Assembly (NCBI GenBank): GCA_017430945.1
Contig: JAFRMB010000088.1
Span: forward strand, 1-32,634
Source: Clostridia bacterium
GTDB taxonomy: Bacteria; Bacillota_A; Clostridia; Christensenellales; Aristaeellaceae
Direction of reading: 5' to 3'
Length of the DNA: 32,634 nt
Each line of letters opens with the position of its first letter. The first letter of the stretch is position 1. The position numbers and the translations under genes were made by a program. Below the pieces are notes generated by a model. That model ran no database searches and was not told the DNA's origin. It saw only the letters and a program-made list of their open reading frames with translations. Below, piece after piece: positions 7,080-17,400 of this stretch.

Positions 7080-8471
7080 ATGGCCGCGAATATTTTCGAT
7101 TATAAAGGCAGGCGCGTGCATTTCATCGGCATCGGAGGATCGTCGATGTCCGGCCTCGCCGGCTATCTGAAGGAACTCGGGTGCGTCGTGACCGGCTCGG
7201 ACCGCACCCGCTCTCACAAGGTCGAGCACCTCGAAGCGGAGGGCATCAAGGTCTTCATCGGCCAGGCTGAAGCGAACGTCCGCGGAGCGGACATCGTGGT
7301 CTACTCGGCAGCCATCGCGCCGGACAACCCTGAGCGGGCGGAGGCGTCCCGCCTGGGCATCCCGCAGCTCGACCGCTGCGATCTGATCGGCGAACTGATG
7401 GCGGGGCACGGCTTTGCCGTCGGCGTGAGCGGCACGCACGGCAAGACCACCACTACCTCGATGATGGCGCAGGCGTTCCTGCAGGCCGGCGCCGATCCCA
7501 CCATACACATCGGCGGCGAGCTGGACTTTATCGGCGGCTCGACCCGCGCGGGCAACGGTCAGGATTTCATATGCGAGGCGTGCGAATATAAGGAGAGCTT
7601 CCTCCGGTTCAAGCCGACGATCGCCGTCATCACGAACATCGATGAGGATCATCTGGACTACTACCGGGACATCGACCACATCGAATCCGCCTTTGCAAAA
7701 TTCGCGGACATCGTTCCCGCCCATGGCTGGTGCGTCGCCTGGGGCGACGATCCCCGCGCGCGCCGGGTCTGCGAGAACGCCAAATGCAACCACATGACAT
7801 ACGGCATCGGCGAGCAATGCATGCTCCGCGCCGTGGATCTCACGTACGACGACCGGGGCTGCGCCAGCTTCACCGCCGCGCTGAACAGTGAACCGCTCGG
7901 TCACTTCCATGTCGGCGTCGCCTCGGAGGCCAATATGCTGGATGCGCTCGCGGTGATCGCGGTCTGCCACATCCGCGGGCTGGATATGGCGAAGGTCGGC
8001 GAAGCCCTCGACAGCTTTATCGGCGCGCATCGCCGCTTTGAGCTCACCAGCATCACCGACGGCGTCAGGTGTTACACCGATTACGGCCACAACCCGGCCG
8101 AGATCAAAAACGCGCTGAAGATCGCCGCCCTGCAGCCTCACAAGACGCTGTGGTCGGTCTGGCAGCCGCACACCTACTCCCGCACGAAGACGCTGTTCGA
8201 CCAGTTCGTTCAAACCTTTGACCAGGCGGATCGCGTGTTGATCACGGACATCATGGGCGCCCGCGAGACAGATCCGGGAGACATCAATCCCGGCATGCTG
8301 CTCGAGCCCATCCGCGCGCGCGGCGTACAGGTGGAATGGACGCCGAGCTTTGATGACACCGAAGCCTATCTGCGCGCCCACTGGCAGCCCGGCGACATCA
8401 TGATCAGCCACGGCTGCGGCGACATCGACCTTCTGAACGAGCAGATCGCCATCCACGGCGACACGAAATGA
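7080..8471 (+). CDS. murC: UDP-N-acetylmuramate--L-alanine ligase
   Basis: MurC adds L-alanine to UDP-MurNAc with ATP, the first peptide step of peptidoglycan synthesis in the cytosol. The 463 residues show the Mur ligase layout: a nucleotide-sugar-binding N terminus with FIGIGGSSMSGLA (15-27), the ATP P-loop GVSGTHGKTTTT (115-126), EACEYKESFL (166-175) in the form common in Firmicutes, NIDEDH (186-191), HRRFE (317-321) and DYGHNPAEI (334-342). The usual form of the last motif is DDYGHHP, so the second His is replaced by Asn here. The start ATG 7080 follows GAAGGGG by 8 bases. A lipoprotein gene follows 22 bases after the stop and is probably co-transcribed. Confidence 0.95.
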   Translation: MAANIFDYKGRRVHFIGIGGSSMSGLAGYLKELGCVVTGSDRTRSHKVEHLEAEGIKVFIGQAEANVRGADIVVYSAAIAPDNPERAEASRLGIPQLDRCDLIGELMAGHGFAVGVSGTHGKTTTTSMMAQAFLQAGADPTIHIGGELDFIGGSTRAGNGQDFICEACEYKESFLRFKPTIAVITNIDEDHLDYYRDIDHIESAFAKFADIVPAHGWCVAWGDDPRARRVCENAKCNHMTYGIGEQCMLRAVDLTYDDRGCASFTAALNSEPLGHFHVGVASEANMLDALAVIAVCHIRGLDMAKVGEALDSFIGAHRRFELTSITDGVRCYTDYGHNPAEIKNALKIAALQPHKTLWSVWQPHTYSRTKTLFDQFVQTFDQADRVLITDIMGARETDPGDINPGMLLEPIRARGVQVEWTPSFDDTEAYLRAHWQPGDIMISHGCGDIDLLNEQIAIHGDTK

Positions 8472-8493
8472 GATCTTACCGGAGGGAAATGAC

Positions 8494-9426
8494 TTGAAAA
8501 GGACCATCTGTCTGATGCTCGTCATGGCGTTGGCCGCGTCGATGCTGACCGGTTGCGGCAGGCGCAGATCCGAGCCGGAATCCCCCGCCGCTTCCGCCTC
8601 TGCCGGAAACTTCGAGCCGGATAATGTGCCCGGATACACCATCGTCAATGGCGGCGGTTCGTCTCAGGACGACGGTCTGGGAGACGATCAACCCACGCCG
8701 GAGCCCATAGAAACGCTTCCGCCCGAGACCATTGAACTCGAAAAGCGCAGGGGCGCAGGCACCAGCGAGGACAACGACGTGCCTCTCGACGTGCCGCTGG
8801 AGGAACTGCCCGGCGGAGAGATCGCCGAAGCAGATGACCTGGACGTGTCTGAAGAAGGCGAAGAGGATATCGTCATGGGGACTTATGACGAGGAAGCGGA
8901 GGACGCCAGACACGGGGAGCAGACGATCATCGATCCTAGCTCCATGCAGTTTTCCGCCGTCATCGACGACAACCTGGACTACACGTTCTATTATCCCACG
9001 GATTGGATCAACCTTCCCGGCATTTACACCGTTTGCTACAAAGAGCCGGTGGAACCCGGAGATTTCCCTTCACGCATCGCCATCACGCGCAAACGCCTCG
9101 TCCATACGCCGGATGACGCTGCGTTGATGAAAGAGCTCGTCAGCTATATGAGGAGCATCAGCAGGCAATACCAGAAGTCCACTTTCCAGGTCGGAGTATC
9201 GAACCGAAACGACACCTTTATGGGAAAGCAGGCATTTTCCAACACTTACCTTGCCTATTGGGGCGATATCGAAGTAAAGGGCTACGTCATCGGCGCAGCC
9301 ATCGACCGCACATTGTACGTGCTGCACTTCAGTGCCTCGTACAGCGACTTCCAGGCGATGCAAAACGTGTTGAAATACATCATCCAGTCGGCCAAACCCA
9401 AGGTCACGGATACCAAAAAGAAATAA
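8494..9426 (+). CDS. Lipoprotein with acidic linker and C-terminal PsbP-like domain, TTG start
   Basis: I do not recognise a specific family name. The start is TTG 8494, seven bases after a strong GGAGGG; no in-frame ATG is as well placed. The 310 residues begin with a lipoprotein signal (MKRTICLMLVMALAASMLTGC) whose lipobox LTGC places the lipidated Cys at 21. Residues about 25-150 are low in complexity and rich in Pro, Glu and Asp, which suggests a flexible spacer. From about 150 a compact domain follows (FSAVIDDNLDYTFYYPTDW onward) resembling PsbP/DcrB-like folds in pattern: an amphipathic beta opening and YPTDW. It sits in the murC unit, so a role at the cell surface or wall is possible but unproven. 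The strong terminator at 9469 ends the unit. Confidence 0.75.
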   Translation: MKRTICLMLVMALAASMLTGCGRRRSEPESPAASASAGNFEPDNVPGYTIVNGGGSSQDDGLGDDQPTPEPIETLPPETIELEKRRGAGTSEDNDVPLDVPLEELPGGEIAEADDLDVSEEGEEDIVMGTYDEEAEDARHGEQTIIDPSSMQFSAVIDDNLDYTFYYPTDWINLPGIYTVCYKEPVEPGDFPSRIAITRKRLVHTPDDAALMKELVSYMRSISRQYQKSTFQVGVSNRNDTFMGKQAFSNTYLAYWGDIEVKGYVIGAAIDRTLYVLHFSASYSDFQAMQNVLKYIIQSAKPKVTDTKKK

Positions 9427-9468
9427 GCACTGCCCCGACAGCGGTCAGCAGCGGCACAGCGACGGATC

Positions 9469-9507
9469 GGGGGATCATCCGGCATTTCGGATGATCCCCC
9501 TTTGTTT
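9469..9507 (+). terminator. Terminator after the lipoprotein gene
   Basis: Perfect 13-bp stem (9469-9481 with 9488-9500), 6-base loop, followed by TTTGTTT. On the minus strand no T run follows, so it serves the plus strand best, though it could also slow transcripts of the convergent permease-EAL gene. Confidence 0.88.
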
Positions 9508-9546
9508 GCGTGCACAAGGTCGTCGGACCGCCCGGCACCGCGCGCG

Positions 9547-12500
9547 TCAGGCATTTCGGTTCGCTGGTCCCGGTCTCACGCCGATGACGATGTGGCGATC
9601 GTCGCTCTCCCGCGTCTTGATCACTTCCAGCGAATACGCGACCATCTGTCCGTCTTTGAGCTTGCGCAGCTGTATCGACGCGTTCTCCTCCTGTCCGACC
9701 CACCGCATCACGTTTTCCTTGGCAGTCGCTTCCCGGGCCTTCTCCGCGTCAGATCCGCAAACGCCCTCCAACAGTCTGTCCCGGGCCTCGCCAAAGAAGT
9801 CCGCGCCGTCCGGGCGTATCTCCAGTTCTCCGCCATCGCCCCGGTAGAATTCGATATAGCCGTCTGTAGCCACATCCACATAAAAGATGCTCTCAAAGTC
9901 GCTGCTCAGCGCCCTGGAGATGCTCAGACCGGTCTTCCGGGTTGTCAGCGTCACTTCCGTGCCGGTCTGTGCCCGCTCAACGATGAAACGGGCGAACGAA
10001 TCGTGCGGTACAGGCTTCGAGAAGTAGTAGCCCTGGACCAGGTCGCAGCCCATGGCTTTCAGCACCAGACACTGCTCCTTTGTCTCCACGCCTTCGGCGA
10101 CGACCGGGACATGCAGATAATCCGCGATGTCGATGATCAACTCGATCATGCGGACATCCTTGTTCTTGCCAAAGGCACTGCGCACGAAGCTCATATCCAG
10201 CTTCAGCGCATCGATGGGAAGATGTGACAGCATGCCCAGGGACGAATAACCCGTGCCAAAGTCATCCATCTCGATCCGGAAGCCCATGCTGCGCAGCTCC
10301 TTGGCCATGGCGACCACCTGGTCGGCATCGCCGGTATAGGCCGACTCCGTGATCTCCAGCATCAGATCCGCTTCATTCAGGGCGTATGCATCCAGGATCT
10401 CCCTGAAGATGCCCTTCAGATTCGGTGTCAGCATATCGATGCGGGAGACGTTCACCGAAACCGGTACGGAATAGCCGAACCGATCCTTCCATTCCCGGAT
10501 CCTTGCGGCCGTCTCGCGCCACACGAACTGATCGAGCGCCAGGATCAGGCCGTTCTCCTCAAGCAGGGGGATGAATACGCCCGGGCTGATCATCCCCAGC
10601 TCGGGATGATCCCATCGCACAAGGGCTTCCGCGCTGGCCAGTATGGGCTCTTCAGGCCGGACATCGAACTTGGGCTGGAAATACACCATGAATCGATGGC
10701 CTTCCAGGGATGGCTTGAAGTCCTCCAACAGGCGTTCCCTGTTCAGCTCAGCCTCGTGCATCTGTATATCGTAGATGCCGATGGCTTTCAGGTATCCGCT
10801 TTTGACCGTATTCGCGGCCGTCTTCGCGTAGTCAAAGCGCCGCTCGATCTCCAGAGACTTGTCTACCTGCGAGTATACGCCCATGCGCAGACGGACCCGG
10901 TTTTCGGATGTATCGTCGTCCACAAGGCCATCCGACGCCTTGTCCAGTATGGTGCCATAGTCCTCCCTGTGTGGACAGTAGATCAGGAAGGTATCCGCGC
11001 CGCGCCGGCAGCCCACGCCGCCGATCTCGCGCGAGATCTGACGTACGCGCTTGCCGATACGGGCGAGCACACTGTCGCCGTACTGCTTTCCGTAGCGCTC
11101 GTTGAGCAGGTGGAAGTGGTTGACATCCAGCACGATGGCGTCCATCGACACGTCGGTGTAATGCTGATCGTACATGCGGACATATCGAAGGAAATAATCG
11201 AGATTGAAGAGGTTCGTCAGGCTGTCGCGCTCGGTGGACTGGATGATGTTGCGCTTTTCTGAGAGCTCTATACAGCGGTTGACGCGCGCCTGGACGATCT
11301 CCCAGGTGGGATAGGGCTTTGGTATGAAATCGATCGCCCCGATCTTCAGGCACTCGACCTCCGCGCTCTGGTCCGCGGTCATCACGATCACCGGGATGTC
11401 CCGAAGCTCCGCCTCCTCCTTCATCACCTTCAGCACTTCCATGCCGGTCATGTGCGGCATCTGCAGGTCCAGCAGCACGATGGCGAGATCGTCTTTGTAC
11501 GTCTTGATCTGCGTCAGGGCTTCTATGCCGTCAGATGCGTAGAGCAGTTCGTAGCCGTCCGACAGCATGTTGCCCAGTATCATCTGGTTGATCTGTTCGT
11601 CCTCCACGATGAGGACCTGACGCTTGAGCTGCAGGATATCCGGGCTTTCGCCCTCGCCCACCGGGAACGGCGGTTTGACCGCCGGCTCCGTTTCGTCCCG
11701 CGCGACCGCCCCCATGCCCTTCAGCAGGCTCTTTTCTTCGTACATCAAGGCGTCCGCGCGTTCGAACACGTCGTTGAAGCAGGTATCCTCGCCCGGCCTG
11801 TACTCCGAGAGGCCGCCCGATATGACGACGCCCTCCGAACTCATGTGCTCGACGGAGCGGTCATGAAGCGCCAGGACCAGTTCCTTCCGGATGAGATAGT
11901 CGCGCCCGGTCAGTATCGCCGCGAACTCATCTCCGCCGGTCCGGTATACCGGGCTGTGCTGGAAGATGTCGCAGATCATCCGGCTGGCGCTGATGATGTA
12001 TTCGTCTCCTGCCTTGTGGCCGAGGGTGTCGTTGGTCTTTTTGAGATCGTTCAGGTCACATACGACGATCGCGAATTCGCCCTCGGTCTTCTCCCTGATG
12101 GCGGCATCGTGCTGTTTCTCGCTCATAAGGAACGCATGCTTGCTCTTGACACCGGTCAGGGGGTCCGTGAAAGCTACGGTGCGCGCCTGATCGCGCTCCT
12201 CCGTGGCTTTCTTCTCCCATTTATGCATCGACAGATAGTTTATGAGCATGACGGCCAGGGATATGCCGAACAGCAGCATGATGACCAAAAAGCTCGTATT
12301 GTCCGCGGCGTGGAGCCGCTCGCGCTGGGCGTCAAGGAATGCTCCCTCGTCCATCGCGAGCATCGCGCTGTCGCCCGTGCCGTTGATATAGCTGTGTATC
12401 TCGTCGACCACGGCGTTTTCCCGGTCCTCGTTGATCCGTTCCGTCCAGGTCAGCGCCATCGTGACGATGAAGGCCAGCAGGGCGATCCACACGATGATGG

Positions 12501-13935
12501 CTTTGCCGAAGCTCCTGGCGTGATCCTTCCGGATGACCCCGTTGAAAAAGACCAGTCCGAGGATCGACCACACCATCATGAGCGCATAAGTCTCCGTCTC
12601 TATGCTGTGATCGGAAAAGACGCCGGGGAACATGAGGAACAGCGTCAAGGCAGCCAGTGCGACCAGGCAGACGCCGCTGATGATGCGGTCTTTTTTGCGG
12701 CCCTCCTGTCCGGACACTTTGAAGACCGCGGCCGAAGCGAAGCCATACAGTATGACGGCCCCGATGGCGGTGGTATCCACGATCCAGCCGATGGTCGTTC
12801 CGCCCAGGAACGGGATGGGCAGCGACACGAGAAGCACCAGGATCATGGTGTTGACCGGGATCCGATGTTCGCTCAGCCTCGCGTAGCGTTCAGAGAGGAT
12901 ACCGTCCTGAGCCGCGGCGTAGCACAGGCGGCTGACGGCGCGCAGCAAGCCGATCATGCTGGTGAGCACCAGCGCCAGCATGCATGCCATGAGGATATAG
13001 ATGCCGGTCGGGCCGAGATAGTGCCCGGCGGCATAGAATGCGGGCAGCCCGGCGATCCCTTCGAATTCATCCAGGCGGCCGATGTAATCCAGCCAGCTGG
13101 AACAGCCTTCCGGGTATGCGGAGATGCTCAGCAGGATCACAAAGATGTACATCGCCGTGATGACGATCAGGGAGGCCACAAGGATGCGGTACAAACGACT
13201 GTGCTCGAACCGGTACTCCGCAACGGAATGGGAGACGCTTTCAAATCCGATAAAGGCCCAGGGTGATATAAAGGCGATGTGCACGACCTGTCGCAGGGCG
13301 GCGCTGTTCGGGATAAAGGCGGGGCCCATCGCAATTCCCTCGCGACCGCGTCCGGCCGTGGCAGCGACAAAGCAGATCGTGATACCGATGCAGAACAGCC
13401 ACACCAGCACCTCCATGCTGCGCGCAGCCGTCCGCTTGCTCTTGATGCACAGCAGCGCGACGAACACGATGACCGCCAGCGTCACCAGCGCCTCGCCCAG
13501 ATACACCTCGTAGCCGAACACCGTATAGAGATAGCCGACCCTGAAAGCACCGTGAAGGAAATACCGCGCAAACAGTGGGATGCTTGCGGCGTTGGCCCAG
13601 AATATGGAGATATACACAAGGAACAGGAACCATGCGGCCAGGAAAGCGCGGTCGTATCCGAAGACGAACTTCACATAGTTGTACAGTCCGCCCGTGCCGG
13701 GATAGCGGTTTGCGAGGAAGTGATAGTTCCACGCAAACATCAGCATCAATACCAGACCGATCAGCAGGCCCAGTATCGAACCCAACGGCCCGGCCTGAGA
13801 AAGATAGGTCCTGCCGGTGACGACGAGCGCGCCCCACCCAATGGCCGATCCGACCGACATGGCCCAGACGGCCATCGGTGAAAGGCAGGGCTGCATACCG
13901 GTCGTGTTTTGGGTCTCGGATGTTGATCCCTTCAT
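9547..13935 (-). CDS. APC-type permease fused to GGDEF, REC, degenerate GGDEF and EAL (c-di-GMP enzyme)
   Basis: A 1462-residue fusion. Residues about 20-500 are a multi-helix domain of the amino acid/polyamine/organocation permease type (GWGALVVTGRTYLSQ near 33-47, then at least 12 helices). A roughly 50-residue exposed loop and a further helix (548-567) lead into the cytosol. There follow GGDEF-1 (about 585-740, metal Asp in CDLND at 626-630 and intact GGDEF at 667-671, no RxxD inhibitory site), REC (772-890, phosphoacceptor D823 in LLDLQMP, T853, K873), GGDEF-2 (about 900-1055) with GADTF (979-983) in place of GGDEF, and EAL (about 1068-1325, EAL at 1103-1105, DDFGTG at 1224-1229, K1245, AEGVET). 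The last 120 residues resemble a PAS-like module also present in the kinase at 14473. It is predicted to make and degrade c-di-GMP. The start ATG 13935 follows AAAGGAG by 8 bases. Confidence 0.9.
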   Translation of the reverse strand: MKGSTSETQNTTGMQPCLSPMAVWAMSVGSAIGWGALVVTGRTYLSQAGPLGSILGLLIGLVLMLMFAWNYHFLANRYPGTGGLYNYVKFVFGYDRAFLAAWFLFLVYISIFWANAASIPLFARYFLHGAFRVGYLYTVFGYEVYLGEALVTLAVIVFVALLCIKSKRTAARSMEVLVWLFCIGITICFVAATAGRGREGIAMGPAFIPNSAALRQVVHIAFISPWAFIGFESVSHSVAEYRFEHSRLYRILVASLIVITAMYIFVILLSISAYPEGCSSWLDYIGRLDEFEGIAGLPAFYAAGHYLGPTGIYILMACMLALVLTSMIGLLRAVSRLCYAAAQDGILSERYARLSEHRIPVNTMILVLLVSLPIPFLGGTTIGWIVDTTAIGAVILYGFASAAVFKVSGQEGRKKDRIISGVCLVALAALTLFLMFPGVFSDHSIETETYALMMVWSILGLVFFNGVIRKDHARSFGKAIIVWIALLAFIVTMALTWTERINEDRENAVVDEIHSYINGTGDSAMLAMDEGAFLDAQRERLHAADNTSFLVIMLLFGISLAVMLINYLSMHKWEKKATEERDQARTVAFTDPLTGVKSKHAFLMSEKQHDAAIREKTEGEFAIVVCDLNDLKKTNDTLGHKAGDEYIISASRMICDIFQHSPVYRTGGDEFAAILTGRDYLIRKELVLALHDRSVEHMSSEGVVISGGLSEYRPGEDTCFNDVFERADALMYEEKSLLKGMGAVARDETEPAVKPPFPVGEGESPDILQLKRQVLIVEDEQINQMILGNMLSDGYELLYASDGIEALTQIKTYKDDLAIVLLDLQMPHMTGMEVLKVMKEEAELRDIPVIVMTADQSAEVECLKIGAIDFIPKPYPTWEIVQARVNRCIELSEKRNIIQSTERDSLTNLFNLDYFLRYVRMYDQHYTDVSMDAIVLDVNHFHLLNERYGKQYGDSVLARIGKRVRQISREIGGVGCRRGADTFLIYCPHREDYGTILDKASDGLVDDDTSENRVRLRMGVYSQVDKSLEIERRFDYAKTAANTVKSGYLKAIGIYDIQMHEAELNRERLLEDFKPSLEGHRFMVYFQPKFDVRPEEPILASAEALVRWDHPELGMISPGVFIPLLEENGLILALDQFVWRETAARIREWKDRFGYSVPVSVNVSRIDMLTPNLKGIFREILDAYALNEADLMLEITESAYTGDADQVVAMAKELRSMGFRIEMDDFGTGYSSLGMLSHLPIDALKLDMSFVRSAFGKNKDVRMIELIIDIADYLHVPVVAEGVETKEQCLVLKAMGCDLVQGYYFSKPVPHDSFARFIVERAQTGTEVTLTTRKTGLSISRALSSDFESIFYVDVATDGYIEFYRGDGGELEIRPDGADFFGEARDRLLEGVCGSDAEKAREATAKENVMRWVGQEENASIQLRKLKDGQMVAYSLEVIKTRESDDRHIVIGVRPGPANRNA

Positions 13936-13994
13936 GGAAAACGCTCCTTTGTGCCCTCAGGCAGCATATGATACCGGCAACCGATCTTTTGTCC

Positions 13995-14014
13995 GCCCGG
14001 TCTGTGGTCCGGGC
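13995..14014 (-). other. Small intercistronic hairpin between HPt and permease-EAL genes
   Basis: GCCCGG and CCGGGC arms (13995-14000, 14009-14014) around an 8-base loop. It has no T run. It may modulate how much of the operon transcript reaches the last gene. Confidence 0.4.
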
Positions 14015-14035
14015 AAAGGCATATGTACCGAACCG

Positions 14036-14371
14036 TCACAGCGCAAGGGCTTTCTCCCGTCTCTCCATGATCTGTTTGACGAGCGCCTCCCCGCCGCCGA
14101 CCGTGTCGCTGCCGCGCAAGAGCTCAGTCAGTGCGTTGATCGGTTCATACAGGGGCGTCAACGCCACGTTGCCGATACAGCCCTTCAACGCATGTGCCGC
14201 TTCAAAAGCGCGGCGTGCGTCCCCGGCCTCCATGGCCTGCTTCAGCGCATCGAAATTGCGATCCGCCAAAGCCATGCCCACCATCCGCAGATAAAACGCT
14301 TCGTTGTTCATGCACCGCGTCAATCCCTCGGCGGTGTTCGCACCGTAAGCTTTCAATGATTCAAGGGTCAT
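14036..14371 (-). CDS. Free-standing HPt phosphotransfer protein
   Basis: A 111-residue, all-helical protein whose centre reads AAHALKGCIGNVAL, the HPt signature HxLKG with phospho-accepting His at residue 60. HPt proteins shuttle phosphate between receiver domains in multistep relays and have no enzyme activity. It lies between the hybrid kinase gene (101 bases upstream) and the permease-REC-EAL gene (100 bases downstream) on the same strand. The likely route is therefore kinase H530 to its C-terminal receiver D959, to this H60, to D823 of the permease protein; this is inference from gene order. The ribosome binding site (GGTGG about 12 bases before the ATG) is weak, which would fit a low level or a missed start. 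Confidence 0.88.
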   Translation of the reverse strand: MTLESLKAYGANTAEGLTRCMNNEAFYLRMVGMALADRNFDALKQAMEAGDARRAFEAAHALKGCIGNVALTPLYEPINALTELLRGSDTVGGGEALVKQIMERREKALAL

Positions 14372-14472
14372 CTGCTGCCACCACCGGTCAAATATGATCT
14401 TGTTCTGTCATCCAATGCAAAAGCATCGTCAGTTTCCCGTTTTCAGCATGCGCACATCGCCTGGGTCCGCCG

Positions 14473-17400
14473 TCACGGCTCGATCAGGCTCTCCAGCGCG
14501 TCGAACAGAGCTTCCGGCTGTACAGGCTTGCTCAAATGAGCGTTCAGACCCGCCTGCATGCTGCGCTGGACATCCTCGTCAAAGGCATTTGCCGTCAACG
14601 CGATGATCGGGATCTCCCTGGCATCCTCCCGGTCCATGGCCCGTATGGTCCGCGTGGCTTCCAGGCCGTCCATCTCCGGCATGCGCATATCCATGAGGAT
14701 CGCGTCGTAGTGACCGATGGGGCTCGCCGCGAACTTATCCACGGCGATCCTGCCGTTTTCGGCCACATCCACGTCGATCTCGCGCATGCCCAGCACCATC
14801 ACCATGATCTCAGTGTTCACCGCGACGTCCTCCGCCAGCAGCACGCGGCGGCCCTTCAGGTCAGCGCGGTTGTTGACGAGCGCGGCATTCTTCTTCCTGA
14901 AGGCGTCCCTGAACTGATCCAGCACGCTTCCGGCGAAGAGCGGTTTCGGCACAAAGGTGTCCACGCCGGCACTCAGCGCTTCGTCGGCGACCTCATCCCA
15001 GTTGTACGAGGTCAGGATGATGATGGGGGCGTGGTTGCCCGCCACGCTCCGGATCTGCCGCGTCGTTTCCACGCCGTCCATCTCCGGCATCTTCCAGTCG
15101 ATCAGAAGGAGGTCATAGTCCTCACGGCGCGCGTGGCGCAGCTTCACCATTTCAAGGCCCTGCGTGCCCGATTCGGCCACCTCACAGGTGATCCCGACCT
15201 GCCCCAGGATGATCTGCGCGTGTTCCAGCGCGATCGGGTCGTCGTCGATCACGAGGACGCTCATTTCATGGGGATCGGGATCGCCCGTTTCGAAGCCGCT
15301 GTCTATGTGATCCGATTCTCCGAGCGTGACGGTCACGGTGAAGATTGTTCCGACGCCCTTTTCGCTCTCCACCTCGATGTGACCGTTCATCAGCTCAACG
15401 ATGCTTCTGGTGATCGGCATGCCGAGCCCCGTACTTCCGTATTTGTTCGTGGAAGAGGCGTCCTCCTGACTGAACGCGTCGAACAGTCTCGGCAGATAAT
15501 CCTTGCTCATCCCGATGCCGGTATCGCGGAACGTGAACTTAAGCGTGGCCTTGCCGTCATAACGCGGCCCCTCTTCGATCAGGAAAGACACCGTGCCCCC
15601 TTCCGGGGTGAACTTGACGGCGTTGCCCAGGATATTGATCATGACCTGCTTGAGCTTCATCTCGTCGCCGACATAGTAATCGTCGATCTTCCCGATCGTG
15701 CGGCAGTCGTAATGCAGCTTCTTGTCGCGGCACTGTCCGCTGATGATCGTGTTGACCTGCTCCAGAGTCTTCGCAAAGGAGAATTCATCGTTCTTGATGA
15801 CCATCCTGCCGGATTCGATGCGCGACATATCCAGGATGTCATTGATGATCCCCAACAGGTGCGCCGCGGACGTGCCGCTCTTTTCCAGATACTCTTTGAC
15901 CTTGTCCGATGCCGTCGGATCGTTCATCGCGATGTTGTTCAGGCCGATGATGGCGTTCATGGGCGTGCGTATCTCGTGGCTCATGTTCGAAAGGAAGGCC
16001 GTCTTTGCCTTGTTGGCCTGCTCCGCCACCTTCAACGCGTCGCTGAGCGCGTGCTGCTGCGCGATCTCCTTGCGGGTCTCGGCGTCCACATCCGCAAAGC
16101 CCGCGCTGACGTTGTGGACGATATGATCCTCCCGGTCCTCGGGATGCCGGACGCCCGCGAAGCGCACCACCTCGTAGGAGATCTTGCCGCCCACATCGAT
16201 CATATAGCGATATGATATGACCCTGCTCTCCTTCAGTCCCGCCCGTATGGCGTCGGGCTGGATGAACCGCATGAAATCCTCGCGGTATTCGGGAAGGACG
16301 AACCGATCGCAGTACGCGGTGACGGCTTCCAGATAGTTGAAATGCTCTCCGCGGCGAATGCCGTCCATATCGGAACGCGCCTGATAGCACACGCCCCTGT
16401 CCTTGTCCAGCTCCAGGTAGTAGACGCTGCGGAAGTCAGAGGCCAGCGCGGTGATCATCTTCGCCTGCTCCTCCTGCTGCGCCTGCTGCTCGATCAGCTG
16501 GCTCTGAAGCGCAAGGCGCTGCTCCATCTCCTGGTGCTTGACTCTGTTCTCCGCCTCCGACGTCTCCTTTTCCAGCCTCAGCATCGTGTTCTTTCGATTC
16601 TGGACGATGATGAAGGCGAACATGGCTCCCAGCACGAGCGCCGTCAGCAGGGACTGGATGATACAGCGCCTGATGATGCTGCTCGAGACCGCGCTGATCT
16701 GATCGCTGATCACGCTTTCCCGCACCAGATACGTGAGCAGCCAGTTCGTCCCCTTCACCGGGACATAGCTCAGCGTCTCCTGGATGCCGTCGTAGGTAAA
16801 GGACACGACGCCTTTGTTGCCTTCTCTGAAGTCCCGTTCCACTGCTTCCGCCGAATTGCCCTTTTCATAATCCGCTTTTGCGAGGGCTTCCAGAAGATTG
16901 TCCTCCACGGCAAGACCGCCGAGCACCGTGTTGCTGAGCGCGATGCCGTCGGCCGTATAGATATTGCAGAAGGTCGCATCCGTATTTTGAGATCTCATGG
17001 ATGCTCCCTGCAGCATGACCCCCATGTCGATCTCCATGAAGCAGGCTTCCAACTGCTTCCCATCGATGCTGAGCCCCCGATCGCGGATGGGCACGGCGAT
17101 GAGGACCTTCTTGTCCGGTTCGTCCAAAAGCCTGATCGAGATCTCCGGAGCCGCGATGGTGTGAGGATCGAACGAATACGCGTCGATCTCATCGCGGATG
17201 CCTTCATCCGCCGTGTAAACCAGCCCGTCCTGATCCACGAACGCGAAGCGCTCCAGATTGAAGAGCTGCTTCATCTCGCGCTGGTAGGCGCGCATGTGAT
17301 CGAGATCGCTCAGATCTTCATCGTTTATCAGCTCGATGGCGACGTGGATGACATTGATATTGTCGTTCAAATTGTCCTCCACGACCTGCTCGCGGCGCCC

